64,000 bases of DNA from Fragilariopsis cylindrus CCMP1102 (GCA_900095095.1 FMBT01000298.1:124001-188000); one strand, 5' to 3'. Positions 45,697 to 57,162 are shown, counted from the stretch's first letter. Notes: generated by a model not told the origin, from the sequence alone. Translations and numbers: made by a program.

Positions 45697-47220
45697 TTAT
45701 GCAACAACTCCCATGGGAGCATTCATATTGTTGGAACCAAACAAGGATGAAAATTGAATATGGTTACTTTCGGAAACAAATTCAATTGCAAAGTACCCAA
45801 TAGTCGTTGCTTCTTTCATCTCTGTCTTCTGAGCTAAGACGGGAGATACTCGGACGGTACATTTCATGGGTTCTTGACTTGCTCCTTGTTTGAGGAGGTT
45901 AAGTATAACTTCTGATCACCAGCTCTTCCTCTACTTCTACTTGAACTTGATGACAACATAAATGCTACCAGAGATGATTCATCTTCGAATGGATTCGATT
46001 TAGTGTCCAGTAAGGAGAGAAATGATGTACCGGTCACGGCATCAGTCGCTTGCTTTCCTACTAAACGTGGAAAGCTGCATTTGCGTGAACAATAGAAAAG
46101 GGAGCAGATGCATTTGTTACAATTCTATATCCAGAAAAGAGAGAAAGGAAGAGAATAAGGGATGAGTAAAAAGTATAGTAATAATAATACAAATATTATG
46201 CACAAGAAAAAGTAAGAGAAAATCCGATCGTACCTGGCTGTACTGCTCAGTTGTAAAATTTCAGACATGTGATTGCATTGGACAAGATAGACAGCATGTT
46301 TCGTGGATCGATTGTTGTTTTGTTGCTACCCTTGTTGTTCTTTTATTCTTGTTGGCGGCTTCGATTTGAGAAGAATCGAGGCAATCTTCTAGCAGTGGCG
46401 AAAAAGAAATAACTTGATCATTCACACTGCTTCCAGTTGCACTTCCTGAATCACTTTCGGTATCAGGATCACTAACATCAGATGATGTACTTGGGGATGA
46501 CCATGACGATATAATTTTGGATGATGAATTGATATTGATATCATGACGACTTCGAATACCATAATTGAGAGGATGAAACTCCTTTACTGCATTGATCATA
46601 CCTGTATAGTCAGAAGAAAAGAGACCTATAAAGTTCGATGATGGTGATGATGATGATGATTGAAGATGCGAATCGGTTACGTAGTCACCTGAATGTACCA
46701 ACTGTACATGATTCTTGTTGAGATTGATAATGTCGACATTATTTCCAAGAACATTATTCGTTGAAGTTTCTGCTTCCGTTTCCATATCATTTTGTTGCTT
46801 TTGTTTGAATGGTATACCAGCACGGGCTAGATCTACCTTGGCATTGGTTGCTGCAAACTGCCTCTCATGCAACTTTCGACGTTTTGGACACTTGAAATTG
46901 TTTCCTGTCATAGAGAAGATGCTATTCGAATGTAGGCAGTTGATAGAACCGACAGGAGGACTATTATGATGTACATTAGAAACAGTGTCTCGATCAGCTG
47001 AATATCCACTCTCACTGCAATCATTATTATGTGCATTAAGTGGTGAAGAAGTCTTCATTATGCCTGCAAAAGTACGTTTCGTGCCGCTACGATTGAGATT
47101 GTCTTCACTAATACTGGCGTTTCCGCGACTGGGACAATCAACAATTTTCGTGCTTGTCGTGCTGCTTGTACTGCTTGTGCTTGTTCCAGCATAGAATCTT
47201 GAGCTTAAGGGGGATACCAT
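45697..47220 (-). pseudogene. PAS-domain protein, frame broken about three times
   Basis: The ATG at 47220 opens a 319-aa Ser/Asn-rich frame with a basic patch (KCPKRRKLHERQFAATNAKVDLARAG) that may be a nuclear signal. Near its end the frame stops, but a +1 frame reads on as SEILQLSSTA to a GTACG donor at 46233. A TATAG acceptor at 46125 leads to RIVTNASAPFSIVHANAAF, a clear PAS-domain start. One base appears missing near 46070, after which RLVGKQATDAVTGTSFLSLLD continues the PAS fold. A further shift near 45915 leads to VILNLLKQGASQEPMKCTVRVSPVLA and a stop at 45697. PAS proteins sense light, redox or ligands. The pieces are in order and the intron is intact, so decay is recent or the assembly is faulty here. 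Confidence 0.55.
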
Positions 47221-48104
47221 TATGACTTTTTAGGATAGAATAAACGATGTTATTACTGCAATTACGGTACGATATTAAAGAGGAGTAACGTAAAGATGGT
47301 AAAATGATAAGTTGTGTGCTGTTGTTTTGGCTCTTTTGTTTGACGCTCCTTTTAGTTTTTTGAATGCTTTTTGGTGTTTGTGTGCTTTCCAAAAACTGTA
47401 AGTGAAGAATCAATCTTGCGTGGTGTGGTTGTTGCTTCTTTTCGAAGTTTATCGCCTAGTTATTTCTATTGTTAGATGTTACGTACATAGAATGTGTCCA
47501 ATCGTATTATGAAAATTGACGACGCATTTTTTATTATCGTTGTTCTTTTTCTTTTGTGGCCACTCATTAATAACGAAACGAAACTACGTGGCATATTACT
47601 TATTGAAATTTAATTTACGATTGTTGATGTTTACGTTATATAATAATTTAGAAGAACAGGATGGTTTCATGGGCGCGACTTGACTAGCCAATTAAAATCA
47701 AGTATTGATCAAATTATTATCTTGTCATCATTTTTTATATGACATCATCTATCTCAAACTCGTATGATTTTTTGCGTACGAGCTTTCATGATGATGACAA
47801 ATTTTTTTTCTTCATTAAGTAAGAATTATCCAATGAAAGAAGAACACTACGTAGAACATCATACTTTTTTTCTGATGTATTTTTGTAGAATCATGAGCAA
47901 ATCAACAGAAAATCTGACTAGAACATACCTCACTCCAATACATACTATGAACATCATACCAAGGTTCATACCATCATCGCAGACCAAAGCGACGAAGATA
48001 AAAATAAATGCATAAAAATATCTTAGTATCCATCATCATCATCATCATATAAAAAGAGAAAGGAGTTCTTACACCCCTTACTACTGTAGCAATTAACCTA
48101 CTAA
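47221..48104. other. divergent promoter region
   Basis: About 0.9 kb between the divergent PAS and cyclo-ligase genes. Short frames here lack support. Confidence 0.45.
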
Positions 48105-49312
48105 TTGGCTGGGTTTGCAATCAATTTGCAACTCAGTATTAACCATTCAGCCACAATTCGGATCCAAATCGCTGGTCTTTGCTCGATTACGTTACGTTCT
48201 ACTTGTTCGATTTCGTCGTCGGAAGCATTTGCCATACTACAAGTACCTTCGAAAAGAATAATAACCACACACGCCAGTACACGTAGGACTATCTTCAAAA
48301 CCGATCATCGATTGTTGATGTCTTCATCAACAGCCACCACCGACAATAATATGGAAGATATACGGAAACAGAAACAGGAACTAAGGAAACAACTTCGTTC
48401 TGCGATGAAAAATCTTACCGTAGAAGATATTGAGATACAATCGAAATCAGTTTGGGAGAAAGTTTTTAAATTACCTATATATCAAAATGCCAAGTCGGTT
48501 GGTTTGTTTTTATCGATGCCAATGGGGGAGATTAGTAAGATTAGTGAAACTGTCCTGTCCTGCTGTGTGTATTGTATCTCACTCTACTCTCTTATTTGTC
48601 TCATTTTCCTTCCTTCCTTCTTCTCTACTACTTGTTTTTTTCTTCTTCTTCTTCTTCTGTACTGTATCTGTATATGTATTTTAGATACTGATCTAATACT
48701 ACAACATTGTGTTCAAAACGGAAAGGTATGTAGTACGTTATGTTGTTTAATTTACCAAAAACATACTTTCTTGCCCCTCCAATCAACGAGAGCATAAAAT
48801 AAATTCCTGATCATATATTAAGACTGTTCTCTAACTAATTGGACATGCATTTATTTATTTACAAACAAACAAACAAACAAACAAACAAACAAAAGGATAT
48901 TTATGTGCCAGAAGTTGGAAAGAATTTTGAACTTTGTGATATGGAACTTCGTAAAGTAATCCTTGACGAATCAAATAGTGATAATGGAATGTTCCATAAA
49001 TCGTGGCCGAAAAATAAGTGGAATATTCCCGAACCACCGGACTCTATGCCTACAGATACAGCAAAACCTGGTGATATTGATCTAATGATCGTTCCAGGTT
49101 TAGGTTTCGATAGGTCGTGTAATCGTCTCGGACAAGGAAAAGGATACTATGATCGGTTTATTGCCAAAATGACAAAAGACGGTCAAGATCTTCCCCTTGT
49201 GGCGGTTGCATTGAAACCACAACTATTGGTCGATGGTAATCAAAAAATTCCAGTTGCAGAATACGATCGAAAAATGGATATGTTGATTTTACCGGACGAA
49301 TCTATAGAATAG
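48105..49312 (+). CDS. MTHFS: 5-formyltetrahydrofolate cyclo-ligase
   Basis: Three exons: 48105..48534, 48685..48725 (41 bases) and 48896..49312, 295 aa. Introns are GTAAGA...TTAG and GTATGT...AAAG. The enzyme converts 5-formyl-THF to 5,10-methenyl-THF with ATP, recycling a folate storage form. Motifs seen: KQKQELRKQLRSAMKNL (substrate helix), SVGLFLSMPMGEINTD, DIYVPEV, the phosphate-binding PGLGFDRSCNRLGQGKGYYDRF and a C-terminal VAEYDRKMD. Two starts are possible. ATG 48105 adds 71 residues rich in Ser/Thr/Arg that may target an organelle. ATG 48318 (MSSSTATTDNNMEDIRKQ) gives a 224-aa form of the usual size. The first intron is a multiple of three and has no stop. The second contains an AAAC repeat (about 48861-48894). 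Confidence 0.88.
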
Positions 49313-49418
49313 CAAAAGAAAAAAGAGCTTCATATCTTCATTCAGAGCGTTAATAAATTATTCTTATTAATCATAGTTTTATCCAAACTTATTCAAGCTC
49401 TAATAAATTTAATTGTTA

Positions 49419-50534
49419 TCATTCTTCTTCTTCAAACAATTCTTCCTTTCCAAACATCAGTATTCCAATCTCCCATAAATCTAGTGCAAACGGAATAACA
49501 ACCGCAGTAGGCAATGTCGTAGATGATGATGATGGTAATGACGGCGATGACGACTCCACACTGCTCTCAAATATGATACCACTTTCGGTGACAGAATTTT
49601 TTGCTCCTGGCTTCGCCATCATTTGAAGGGTTGATGCCAATTTTATTATTGCTGATTTTGTGCTACACGTCACAGCAACCCCACCAGTTCTCGTCAAAGG
49701 CTCATCGTCTTGCTGTATATTGGTATCATTTTCGTTTCCACTCAATGTAGTAGTTTGTGCATCCGTTTTTGGTAGTACTAATCCATTTGTTTCGGTTGTA
49801 GATGACCACATCATCCCTGCGTCCGGTGCGGCAGCGGATGATACAATGTCTAAGAAATTCCCAACGGATTCAATCCTCATCGATTCCGCATGATCATCGG
49901 GATTATCTTTACCCTCTTCTTTTCCGAGTAGGAGCCACTTTCCATCGGTGATCATTTCGATTGTCCCGAATAGATCTTCCACTGGTACAGCCATATCACT
50001 TGGTGTTGATATAATACACCCAAATGGAGTCGATAAACCTTTACTTGAAGAGGAAAATATGTCATCGTTTTTGGAAGATTGGTATAAAATTGGAATAGCA
50101 GCAAGGTAAGGGTCGTTAAAATCAACAAGATTTTGGAATACCTTTTCAGATAGCAGAATTCGGTCGACTAATGGTGGTGACGACGATGATGACGACGAGG
50201 TCGTCGTTGCTATTGTCCTTCCTAATTGCGTTTCTAATTCATCAATAGCTGCTTTGGGATGGAAGGCAGTACGTCGAAGGTCGAGCCAAAGTTCTGTATC
50301 TTGCGCTTGTGAGAAAATCGAATCGTAGGAAGAAATAACGTCTTCCAGATCTTGGGAGGAGTTCTGCTGCACCTGTACCGATGTTACCTGGTTTCTACTT
50401 TTACGATACTGCTGTCGCAATGAAATACTCTGCTCTTTGTTGTTTCGAGCGAACGACAACGCGTAGCAATATGGTCCATGCACTAGAGACAACACTGACA
50501 CCGTTAATATAAAAAATACGCCAGTCGGATTCAT
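49419..50534 (-). CDS. hypothetical plastid-targeted protein
   Basis: An intronless 371-aa frame. MNPTGVFFILTVSVLSLVHGPYCYALSFARNN gives a signal peptide followed by ALSFA, a plastid transit pattern. The mature part begins with a basic Gln-rich stretch, then SQDLEDVISSYDSIF and DTELWLDLRRTAFHPKAAIDELE. It next has a Ser run, VDRILLSEKVFQNLVDF, and an acidic C-terminus (GKEELFEEEE). GTIEMITDGKWLLLGKEEGK resembles a beta-hairpin. No known domain is recognised. A plastid-protein role is inferred only from the leader. The gene converges on the cyclo-ligase gene with about 100 bases between stops. Confidence 0.7.
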   Translation of the reverse strand: MNPTGVFFILTVSVLSLVHGPYCYALSFARNNKEQSISLRQQYRKSRNQVTSVQVQQNSSQDLEDVISSYDSIFSQAQDTELWLDLRRTAFHPKAAIDELETQLGRTIATTTSSSSSSSPPLVDRILLSEKVFQNLVDFNDPYLAAIPILYQSSKNDDIFSSSSKGLSTPFGCIISTPSDMAVPVEDLFGTIEMITDGKWLLLGKEEGKDNPDDHAESMRIESVGNFLDIVSSAAAPDAGMMWSSTTETNGLVLPKTDAQTTTLSGNENDTNIQQDDEPLTRTGGVAVTCSTKSAIIKLASTLQMMAKPGAKNSVTESGIIFESSVESSSPSLPSSSSTTLPTAVVIPFALDLWEIGILMFGKEELFEEEE

Positions 50535-51090
50535 GGCATTTATTTTCCAGTAAATTATCTTCGCTTTTGTAAAAAGAGTTTATGTAAAGATCTTTTTTCT
50601 CATTCTTTGTTGTTTTGTTTTGTAGACAATCCATGATTTTTTAGTGGTGAGTCGAGTCGTGGCGCGATATTAAAAACTTTTATACAACAAAAAAGGGGAA
50701 AAAAGGAAGAACATTAGGGAGGAAAGAAGAATCTTAATCAAAATGTTCAATGGAGTCGATAGATATAATATTACTTTGTAGGTATACCGAAAGTAAGCAT
50801 TATGAACAGGATGAAGATTGACACCAGAATGTGGCCTAGATCAGAATTATCAGAGAATGAATCTTCAGTAAAAAAATTCTAGTGCAAGTACATAGTAGAG
50901 AATTAAATTGATTTTATTGCGGCCCTCGATATAATATTGCTAGCATGTTGAAGTCGGACTCGACTCGAAGCAAGGTAAATAATTACTATTTATAAATTGT
51001 CTAATCATCAGATTGCAATTGCAGGATCCACTCAGTATAAGCATATATTATCATGTAATTAAACTCTTCATCTATTTATTAATCACTAGA
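50535..51090. other. intergenic, nothing recognised
   Basis: AT-rich spacer between two minus-strand genes. It probably includes the promoter of the 50534 gene. No coding signal. Confidence 0.5.
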
Positions 51091-53731
51091 TTATTTGTCT
51101 TCATCATCATCTGATGACGATTCTTGTTCGGCTGCGACATTTTTTGGTGTATCATCATTTGTCTTCAATGAACCAAACATTAGTTCTTCATACTGTTCTT
51201 TGGTGATCTTACCACGACGGAACTTCTTGTATAGTCGCTCTTCTTTAGCTAGTTCTTCCCATTCATCAACAATCTGGGCATTACGGCCCCGTTTCTTGTC
51301 CGGATTGCGACCTTTATCAACCGCTACTTTCCGACGTTCTTTTGACCGCATCACTTGATCTGCTTTCTTCTGCTCCGCCTTGATTTGCTTCGCATTCTTT
51401 CCACCAGCAGCCAGCTCAACAGCTAGACGCTTTTGTCTGGTGGTTTCTCTCGCCTTATCGAGGAAGGGGATTTTATATATATCAACCTCGGGGCCAGCAG
51501 ACAGAAAGTACTTTAATTTTCCATTGAATTCTCTGAGCTCGGGCATCTTGGGTAATCTCAGTAGACAAAAGGAAGTAGCGAGATGGCCAAGATCCAAAGA
51601 CGCAAACCTAGATAAAAAGATCGAAGTGAAAACAAAACGAAAAATTGTTAGAGCTCTGGGTTACGACCTATCCTATAAATCGTCGGTGGTAGTGAATATA
51701 GCTCGAAGGGACTACTGATCCCCTTTCTTATAATTTATATTGCATTTGATAGTGAGTCGATGTTTTGCACAATTGGATGAATATGGCAAAAACTTTGTAA
51801 GCCCTACCCCATTTTAGAGTCGGACAGAACAAAGAATTAAACCTCATCCTAGCCACCGAACTGCTACCTCTGCTTGTTATAATTTGAAAAATGCACAACG
51901 ATGATAGATAACTTTATGCAACTTACCGAAAAATAAATCGACATACATGTTCTTTGTAGGCACGAATATAGGAAGTAAAAGCTTTGGTTCCTTTTTCGAG
52001 AAAATCTCGATCCTTCAAAACAATTCCTCGAATTTTCGGAAGAAAAGGAATAATATTTCCATTATCATTTATTGGTGTCATTGTATCATCTTTCTTGAGA
52101 TTATTTGTAGAAGTATCCCCTTCAGTTGTATAGTCGATATCTCTACGACATACTTCTCTTTCAGGTAATTCTTGCATAGAAACCTGACGATTCGCCAACA
52201 GGTCAACGTATGATTCTTCTTTCTCTGTCAAAAACAACAAACTTGATCCTAGTCGGCCTGCTCTTGCCGATCTTCCCACCCGATGGACGAATTGGGAAGG
52301 ATCTTGTGGTGCATCAACTTGTACCACCCAATCAATATCAGTAACATCTAACCCTCTCGCCGCTACATCCGTTGCGAACAAAACCGCGCCCGTTTTACTT
52401 TCTCTGAACCGTTCCATAGCCTTTTCTCTTTTCTTCTGCAGTAACTTTCCGTGCAAAAGCTCAATGGTCAAACCATCCTGATCCTGAGCGTCATTATCTT
52501 CGCCCTTATCATTGGATTTGTTACTTTTAGTGCTGTCTAAGAGATGTTGGAAAGCAGTACCATAAAAGTCAACACAGGCACACGTCAAGAAGAAAACAAT
52601 CGTTTTTTCGTGACGGTGACTCTGGAGGAATGCTGCAAGCCGACAAATCTTTTCCTCTAACTTGGTTACCAAGTAGTAGTTTGTCAATGAAGTTGGAGTG
52701 TACGTTGTGGACAACACCGGCCTTGATTTTTCATTCTTCGTAGCAACATCATCTTCATTTTTGGAATCCAACGTTTTTAAAGCTACCACGTCTGTTGCAT
52801 CATTATCGTCATCATCATCGTTAGCAGAAGGCGCAGGAACGACAGCTGCCACTTGTACATTAATAAGAACTGGATTACGCATACCAGCCCTTTGCAGTAA
52901 AGGTTTGACTGACTTGTTGCTTGTAAAGGTAGTAGTGGCACTAAAGATTCCAGTTCGTCTCATTTTCGGTAGCCGGTTAAGGATGGATGCAATAGTTGGA
53001 TCAATAACAGTTCTTCCAAAAAGTAATACATCAGCTTCATCTAAAATCAAAATTTCAAGTTCAGTGACATCTAATACATTGTATCTGGTCAATATATCGT
53101 CCATTCTTCCCGGTGTTCCAATTATAATATCATTAGATTCACGATGAAAGGTTTTTAGGTCTTCTGTTACGGGTCGATGATTGAGACCACCTGATTTTCC
53201 TGAACGACCACCTCCTACTAGTAGTAACGGTGGTGCCATTTGTACCGCCTCACAAAGTTCTGAACAAACCGTCCAAGTTTGTAATGCTAATTCTCTTGTA
53301 GGTGATAAAATTAACGCACCAATCTGATGCTTTAATAGTGGTGTTAGACGTTGCCGTATCCGTTGCACGGTTGGTACCAAGAATGCTATTGTCTTTCCGC
53401 TCCCAGTAACGGCTTGTACAGCAACATCTTTATTTTGTAAAAATAATGGAATAGTAGCTTCTTGAACAGGCGTCATCGTATGAAAATTCTTCGAGTCTAA
53501 AAAATCTAAAATACCCTGTGTGAGGGGAGGCTGGATATTACGAAACGATCCTTTCTTTGGCTGCTCGGTAACTCTTGGCCGTTTTCGTTTTTGTTTTAGT
53601 GGTGGAGCCGACGATGACAGTGACGAAGCCTTTTTTAAGCTAGCCATTTTCACGTCTTTCATGACCTCCTTCTTCGCAGCTGCCGCTGGAGCTGCAGAAG
53701 CCTTTTTTCTTCTATTTTTCGATGGTCCCAT
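51091..53731 (-). CDS. SPB4: DEAD-box RNA helicase, SPB4/DDX55-like
   Basis: Two exons on the minus strand: 53731..51927 and 51607..51091, 773 aa. The GTAAGT...CTAG intron joins AYKEHVCRFIFR to FASLDLGHLATSFCLLRLPKMPEL, the hallmark C-terminal extension of Spb4/DDX55. The helicase acts in the nucleolus on 27S pre-rRNA during 60S ribosome assembly. The ATG at 53731 (MGPSKNRRKKAS) is chosen. The frame is open 107 codons further but that part looks like untranslated sequence. Motifs: TPVQEATIPLFL (Q motif), AVTGSGKT near residue 107, PTRELA, DEAD near 230, SATTTF (motif III variant), TDVAARGLD, HRVGRSARAG near 480. An acidic insert lies between the two RecA domains. The C-terminus is basic then acidic (SSSDDDEDK). 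Confidence 0.93.
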
Positions 53732-54045
53732 GATAAATTGAGACTGACGGAATAAATATTGGTCGTTATTATCGTGTCCGCTTTGGTCATGTATCCATTG
53801 GAACTTGTGTGTCCATTGGCTTATGGTACTGTCAAACGTTATTATGCGTTGTGTTGTAAAGTTAAAAGTTAGTAAGCAGTAAATAAAAATAGATTTGAAA
53901 CAATGAAATAAGAAAAAAATCGTCAGAAAATTGAATGGTGTTGTTTCGTGCTTAAGATTGGATGGACGGATGTACGGATGGACGGGCGGGTGCTGCGAAA
54001 AATTGTTACTCGAGAAAAGAAAATCGAGAACGAGAAACAAAAACG

Positions 54046-54327
54046 ATGACAAAGAAATCCGATGTCAATCATTTATCATCACTAAGTTGAAAGTGTATAG
54101 AAGTAATATTGTCGTATATTGTGTATCCTAAAATCTTTACTGGCGTACATGCTCTAAGTGGATTGATAGTTTTTAGTGGGATTCTTTTAAGCAGTTATAC
54201 AGAGCATTATAATAATGATGATGATCGTACTTGTACTGGTACTACTCGTGAAAGTGCAGGTGCAAATAATAATTATACCAGAGGGACTAATACTCAAGGT
54301 AAAATAGAAATGGTTGATAAGTCGTAA
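54046..54327 (+). CDS. possible small membrane protein, 5' end unclear
   Basis: From about 54091 an open frame reads KCIEVILSYIVYPKIFTGVHALSGLIVFSGILLSSYTEHYNN then a polar Asn/Thr tail to a stop at 54327. It looks like one transmembrane segment. There is no ATG in this stretch. The nearest in-frame ATG is 54046, but a TGA at 54088 separates them. A TATAG acceptor at 54096..54100 just after a CTAAG branch-like motif could start an exon, with a first exon further upstream. No family is recognised and it may be spurious. Confidence 0.25.
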
Positions 54328-54448
54328 ATTAGATATAATACTTTTATGCTTTTATTTTATTTTACTACTATTCAATTATACAAATGCAAATAATCCTACT
54401 ACTAAAACACTGTAAAAAATAGGGATAGTATCCACCACCACTTGTGAA

Positions 54449-55474
54449 TTATTTGTTTCCACCACTTTCTCCTCCTCCACCACTTTCACTACCGCTCTCA
54501 CCACCGCCGCCACCGCCCATTGGTACTCCAAAGCCTATACCACCACCACCAGAGGGCACTCTTCGAGCGATCTCACTGACAAATCTTTGCATTGGCATGC
54601 CCGAAAGAAAAACAGCACCAGGGCCTTTCAGTGTTGTCATGAACAATCCTTCTCCACCGGCAATTACATTCTGAAAACCCTTGATCATTTGAACATCGTA
54701 ATCGACACCCTCTGAAAAACAAACCAAACATCCACTTGATATACGTAATTCTTCTCCCTCTTCTAAATCTCTTCGGATGAGAGTACCCCCAGCCTTTAAA
54801 AATACGTCACCCTCTCCTGTCAGTGCCTGCAATATAAATCCCTCACCACCAAAAAATCCACCAGTCATAGTTTTTGTAAATTCCATTTCAATGTCAATAG
54901 TATGTGAACAACATAATAGAGCTCCCTGTTGACATACTAGTTTACCACCATATTCTTCTACGTTCAATCGAATGATTCTAGATGGGAAATCAGTTCCAAG
55001 TGCCACCGTTCCATGCGTACCTATTTCACCATCGTATGTATAATCACTAATGAAGAAATTTTGTCCAGTTAACATACGCTTAAATCCCGAAGATAGTCCA
55101 CCTCCAGACGTTGTATTCATATGAACATTTTCAGTCATGTACATTAATGCACCAGATTCTGCTCTTAAAATTTGATTTGGTTCTAATTTTACTGTAACAA
55201 TTTGTGACTCATTCCCTTCAACCTTGCTCTGTATATCAAAGTCAATGGGTAGTCCGACTACTCCATCCTTGCTTGTTTTAGCGGGAAGGTTGCTGCTGCT
55301 ATCATTATTGGTATTGTCTGCGACGGGGGAAGAAGAAAGTGATCGTCGAGATGTGAGTCGTGTCGTGTTATTCCCAGTAAATTTGTAAGATGTCGTCGTC
55401 GATGTCGGCCGGGAAACCCGAAAAAGTACCCTCCTAACGGTAGGAGATATAATTGAACGAGTTGAACATATCAT
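54449..55474 (-). CDS. AIM24: AIM24 / TIGR00266 family protein
   Basis: An intronless 341-aa frame from ATG 55474. The N-terminal 50 residues are Arg/Ser/Thr-rich with few acids (MICSTRSIISPTVRRVLFRVSRP), like a mitochondrial presequence. The core is the AIM24/DUF124 beta-barrel domain: KLEPNQILRAESGALMYM, the Gly-rich GGGLSSGFKRMLTGQNFF, GGKLVCQQGALLCC, GGFFGGEGFILQALTGEG and FQNVIAGGEGLFMTTLKGPG. In yeast, Aim24 sits in the inner mitochondrial membrane and supports the MICOS complex. Bacterial members are uncharacterised. The C-terminus is an unusual Gly/Ser-rich tail. Mitochondrial location is inferred. Confidence 0.9.
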   Translation of the reverse strand: MICSTRSIISPTVRRVLFRVSRPTSTTTSYKFTGNNTTRLTSRRSLSSSPVADNTNNDSSSNLPAKTSKDGVVGLPIDFDIQSKVEGNESQIVTVKLEPNQILRAESGALMYMTENVHMNTTSGGGLSSGFKRMLTGQNFFISDYTYDGEIGTHGTVALGTDFPSRIIRLNVEEYGGKLVCQQGALLCCSHTIDIEMEFTKTMTGGFFGGEGFILQALTGEGDVFLKAGGTLIRRDLEEGEELRISSGCLVCFSEGVDYDVQMIKGFQNVIAGGEGLFMTTLKGPGAVFLSGMPMQRFVSEIARRVPSGGGGIGFGVPMGGGGGGESGSESGGGGESGGNK

Positions 55475-55775
55475 CGTGAATATTTACTATTAGATCTGGT
55501 GTTGCTGACTTTGCTTGACAATATAATGATGACGAATATATATTTCCTCCATTTATTTTGTAGATTGTAGATATTATGAATTATGATATTTTACGTCGTA
55601 GAAAAACGTATCCTACGGTTTACGCGCATTGGCACGACGTTATTGAACGTTATTCAAAATTCAAATATATTCGAATAGTGTATACACAAAACTTTAAACT
55701 CTCCTCATTATTATTGACATCCAAGACGTCGAGAAGTATCCTCAAACATCGGTATCGGCCAGGTCAATAATTATC

Positions 55776-56819
55776 ATGTTGTACATACAAATAATAATTG
55801 TTGGTCTTTTGCTAACAATAGCTTCTGTCAAATGCTCCTTTTGGAATGTTAACAAGCAGAACAAGAGAGTGGTCAACCCAATTTCGAAGAACAATAGCAC
55901 ATTATATGAGGTGATAAAAACAAATGGAGGTTCCTTGCAGAAGCAGCAGCAGAAATGTGACAGAATACATGATACTGACAGCGACAATGACGAAGGAGAA
56001 GGTTTGGTATTTGAAGGAAAATTTCGTTCTCAAAGTGATATTATAATACCCGTCAATAAGGCGGCTGATGATAATGATAATGATATATTATATAATTTCT
56101 TTTTAGATCCAAAAAATCGCGACCTTGCAATTAAGGGTGGTGGTAATCCCACGAAATGTATACCATCGACACTCGAACTTCGTAAAAAATGGACTACACA
56201 ATCACGTATCGTACAAAGTACACCACCTGCTGATGATGGATCAAATAATAATGGTAGTCAAGAACAAAAACAACACAATGAAGAGATATTGGCAGTATAT
56301 AGTGAGGTGCCTATCGTACCTGGTTTATCATTACGAGCTTGTTCCTATACGGGATGTAAAACTATGATACAACCAATAAGTAATTTACCATGTTATGAAT
56401 TTACATTACTGAAAGAAAGTTATGAACCTGTTGGAAGAAAAGCAATGACGTGGGTATTCGATAGAGTTACTGGAAGCAATAACTGTAAGAATAAAAGGGG
56501 TAATAGTAGAAAGATTACCACCAGCAGTAGCAGTAGCAACAACAGTGCAAGTAATGCAAGTAGTGGCAGTAGTCGAGACACGTATTGTTTGAGCCGTGTC
56601 ACTCTGGAACCGTTCCCAAAAGAAGGTGGATGTAGGATATGTTATTATGGTCATGTGAGATTAACGTTATCAAAAAGGTTTCTTTATATGTTACCATTAC
56701 CAAAACGGATCGTTCAAGCAAAAGTGAATAAATCCATTAAGAAACAACTTCAAAAGGAATGTAAGAAATCTATTGATAAGTTAACGATGGCACTAAACGA
56801 ACATCTATTGGAATTATAA
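55776..56819 (+). CDS. hypothetical secretory or plastid protein, member A of a paralogue pair
   Basis: A 347-aa frame from MLYIQIIIVGLLLTIASVKCSFWN, a signal peptide with a possible plastid-type Phe after cleavage. An Asp/Asn-rich stretch follows, then LYNFFLDPKNRDLAI, CIPSTLELRKKWTTQSRI, VPIVPGLSLRACSYTGCKTM, YEFTLLKESYEPVGRKAMTWVFDRV, an Asn/Ser linker and a basic, helical C-terminus. The same order of motifs occurs in the convergent gene at 57163..58269. The family is not named with confidence. The layout recalls DUF1997/START-like plastid proteins, but this is a guess. An in-frame upstream ATG is possible close to the start chosen. Confidence 0.6.
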   Translation: MLYIQIIIVGLLLTIASVKCSFWNVNKQNKRVVNPISKNNSTLYEVIKTNGGSLQKQQQKCDRIHDTDSDNDEGEGLVFEGKFRSQSDIIIPVNKAADDNDNDILYNFFLDPKNRDLAIKGGGNPTKCIPSTLELRKKWTTQSRIVQSTPPADDGSNNNGSQEQKQHNEEILAVYSEVPIVPGLSLRACSYTGCKTMIQPISNLPCYEFTLLKESYEPVGRKAMTWVFDRVTGSNNCKNKRGNSRKITTSSSSSNNSASNASSGSSRDTYCLSRVTLEPFPKEGGCRICYYGHVRLTLSKRFLYMLPLPKRIVQAKVNKSIKKQLQKECKKSIDKLTMALNEHLLEL

Positions 56820-57162
56820 AAAATAAAGTAATGGAAAAGAAAAAGAAGAGTGAGAGAGAAGGAAAGATGTAACGAGCAACGGCGTAATACGGTACACAGT
56901 GTCGTGAGCGTGACAGATTAATAGTATCAAAAATACTAAAAACGTCTATTCTGACTACTATTTTTCTATCTGATTATTGTACCTAGTAATAATAGTGGTA
57001 AAAGTAGTATACAATTATTTATTTTACATAATCTATAATTCTATCTCATATTGTATTCAAAAATCAATCGACATTATTATTCATCGTTGTAGCTAGAAGT
57101 AGCAATACTTTTATAATATAGTTCTCTTCCTCCCTTACTCATTAGTACCACGATCAGTACTA
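56820..57162. other. convergent 3' spacer of the paralogue pair
   Basis: AT-rich 343-base gap between the two stop codons. No structure beyond AT runs is seen. Confidence 0.5.

Noticed and set aside
53732-54052. N-terminal extension of 107 residues on the DDX55-like helicase
   Set aside because: The Phe-rich extension does not resemble family members; MGPSKNRRKK at 53731 is a better start.
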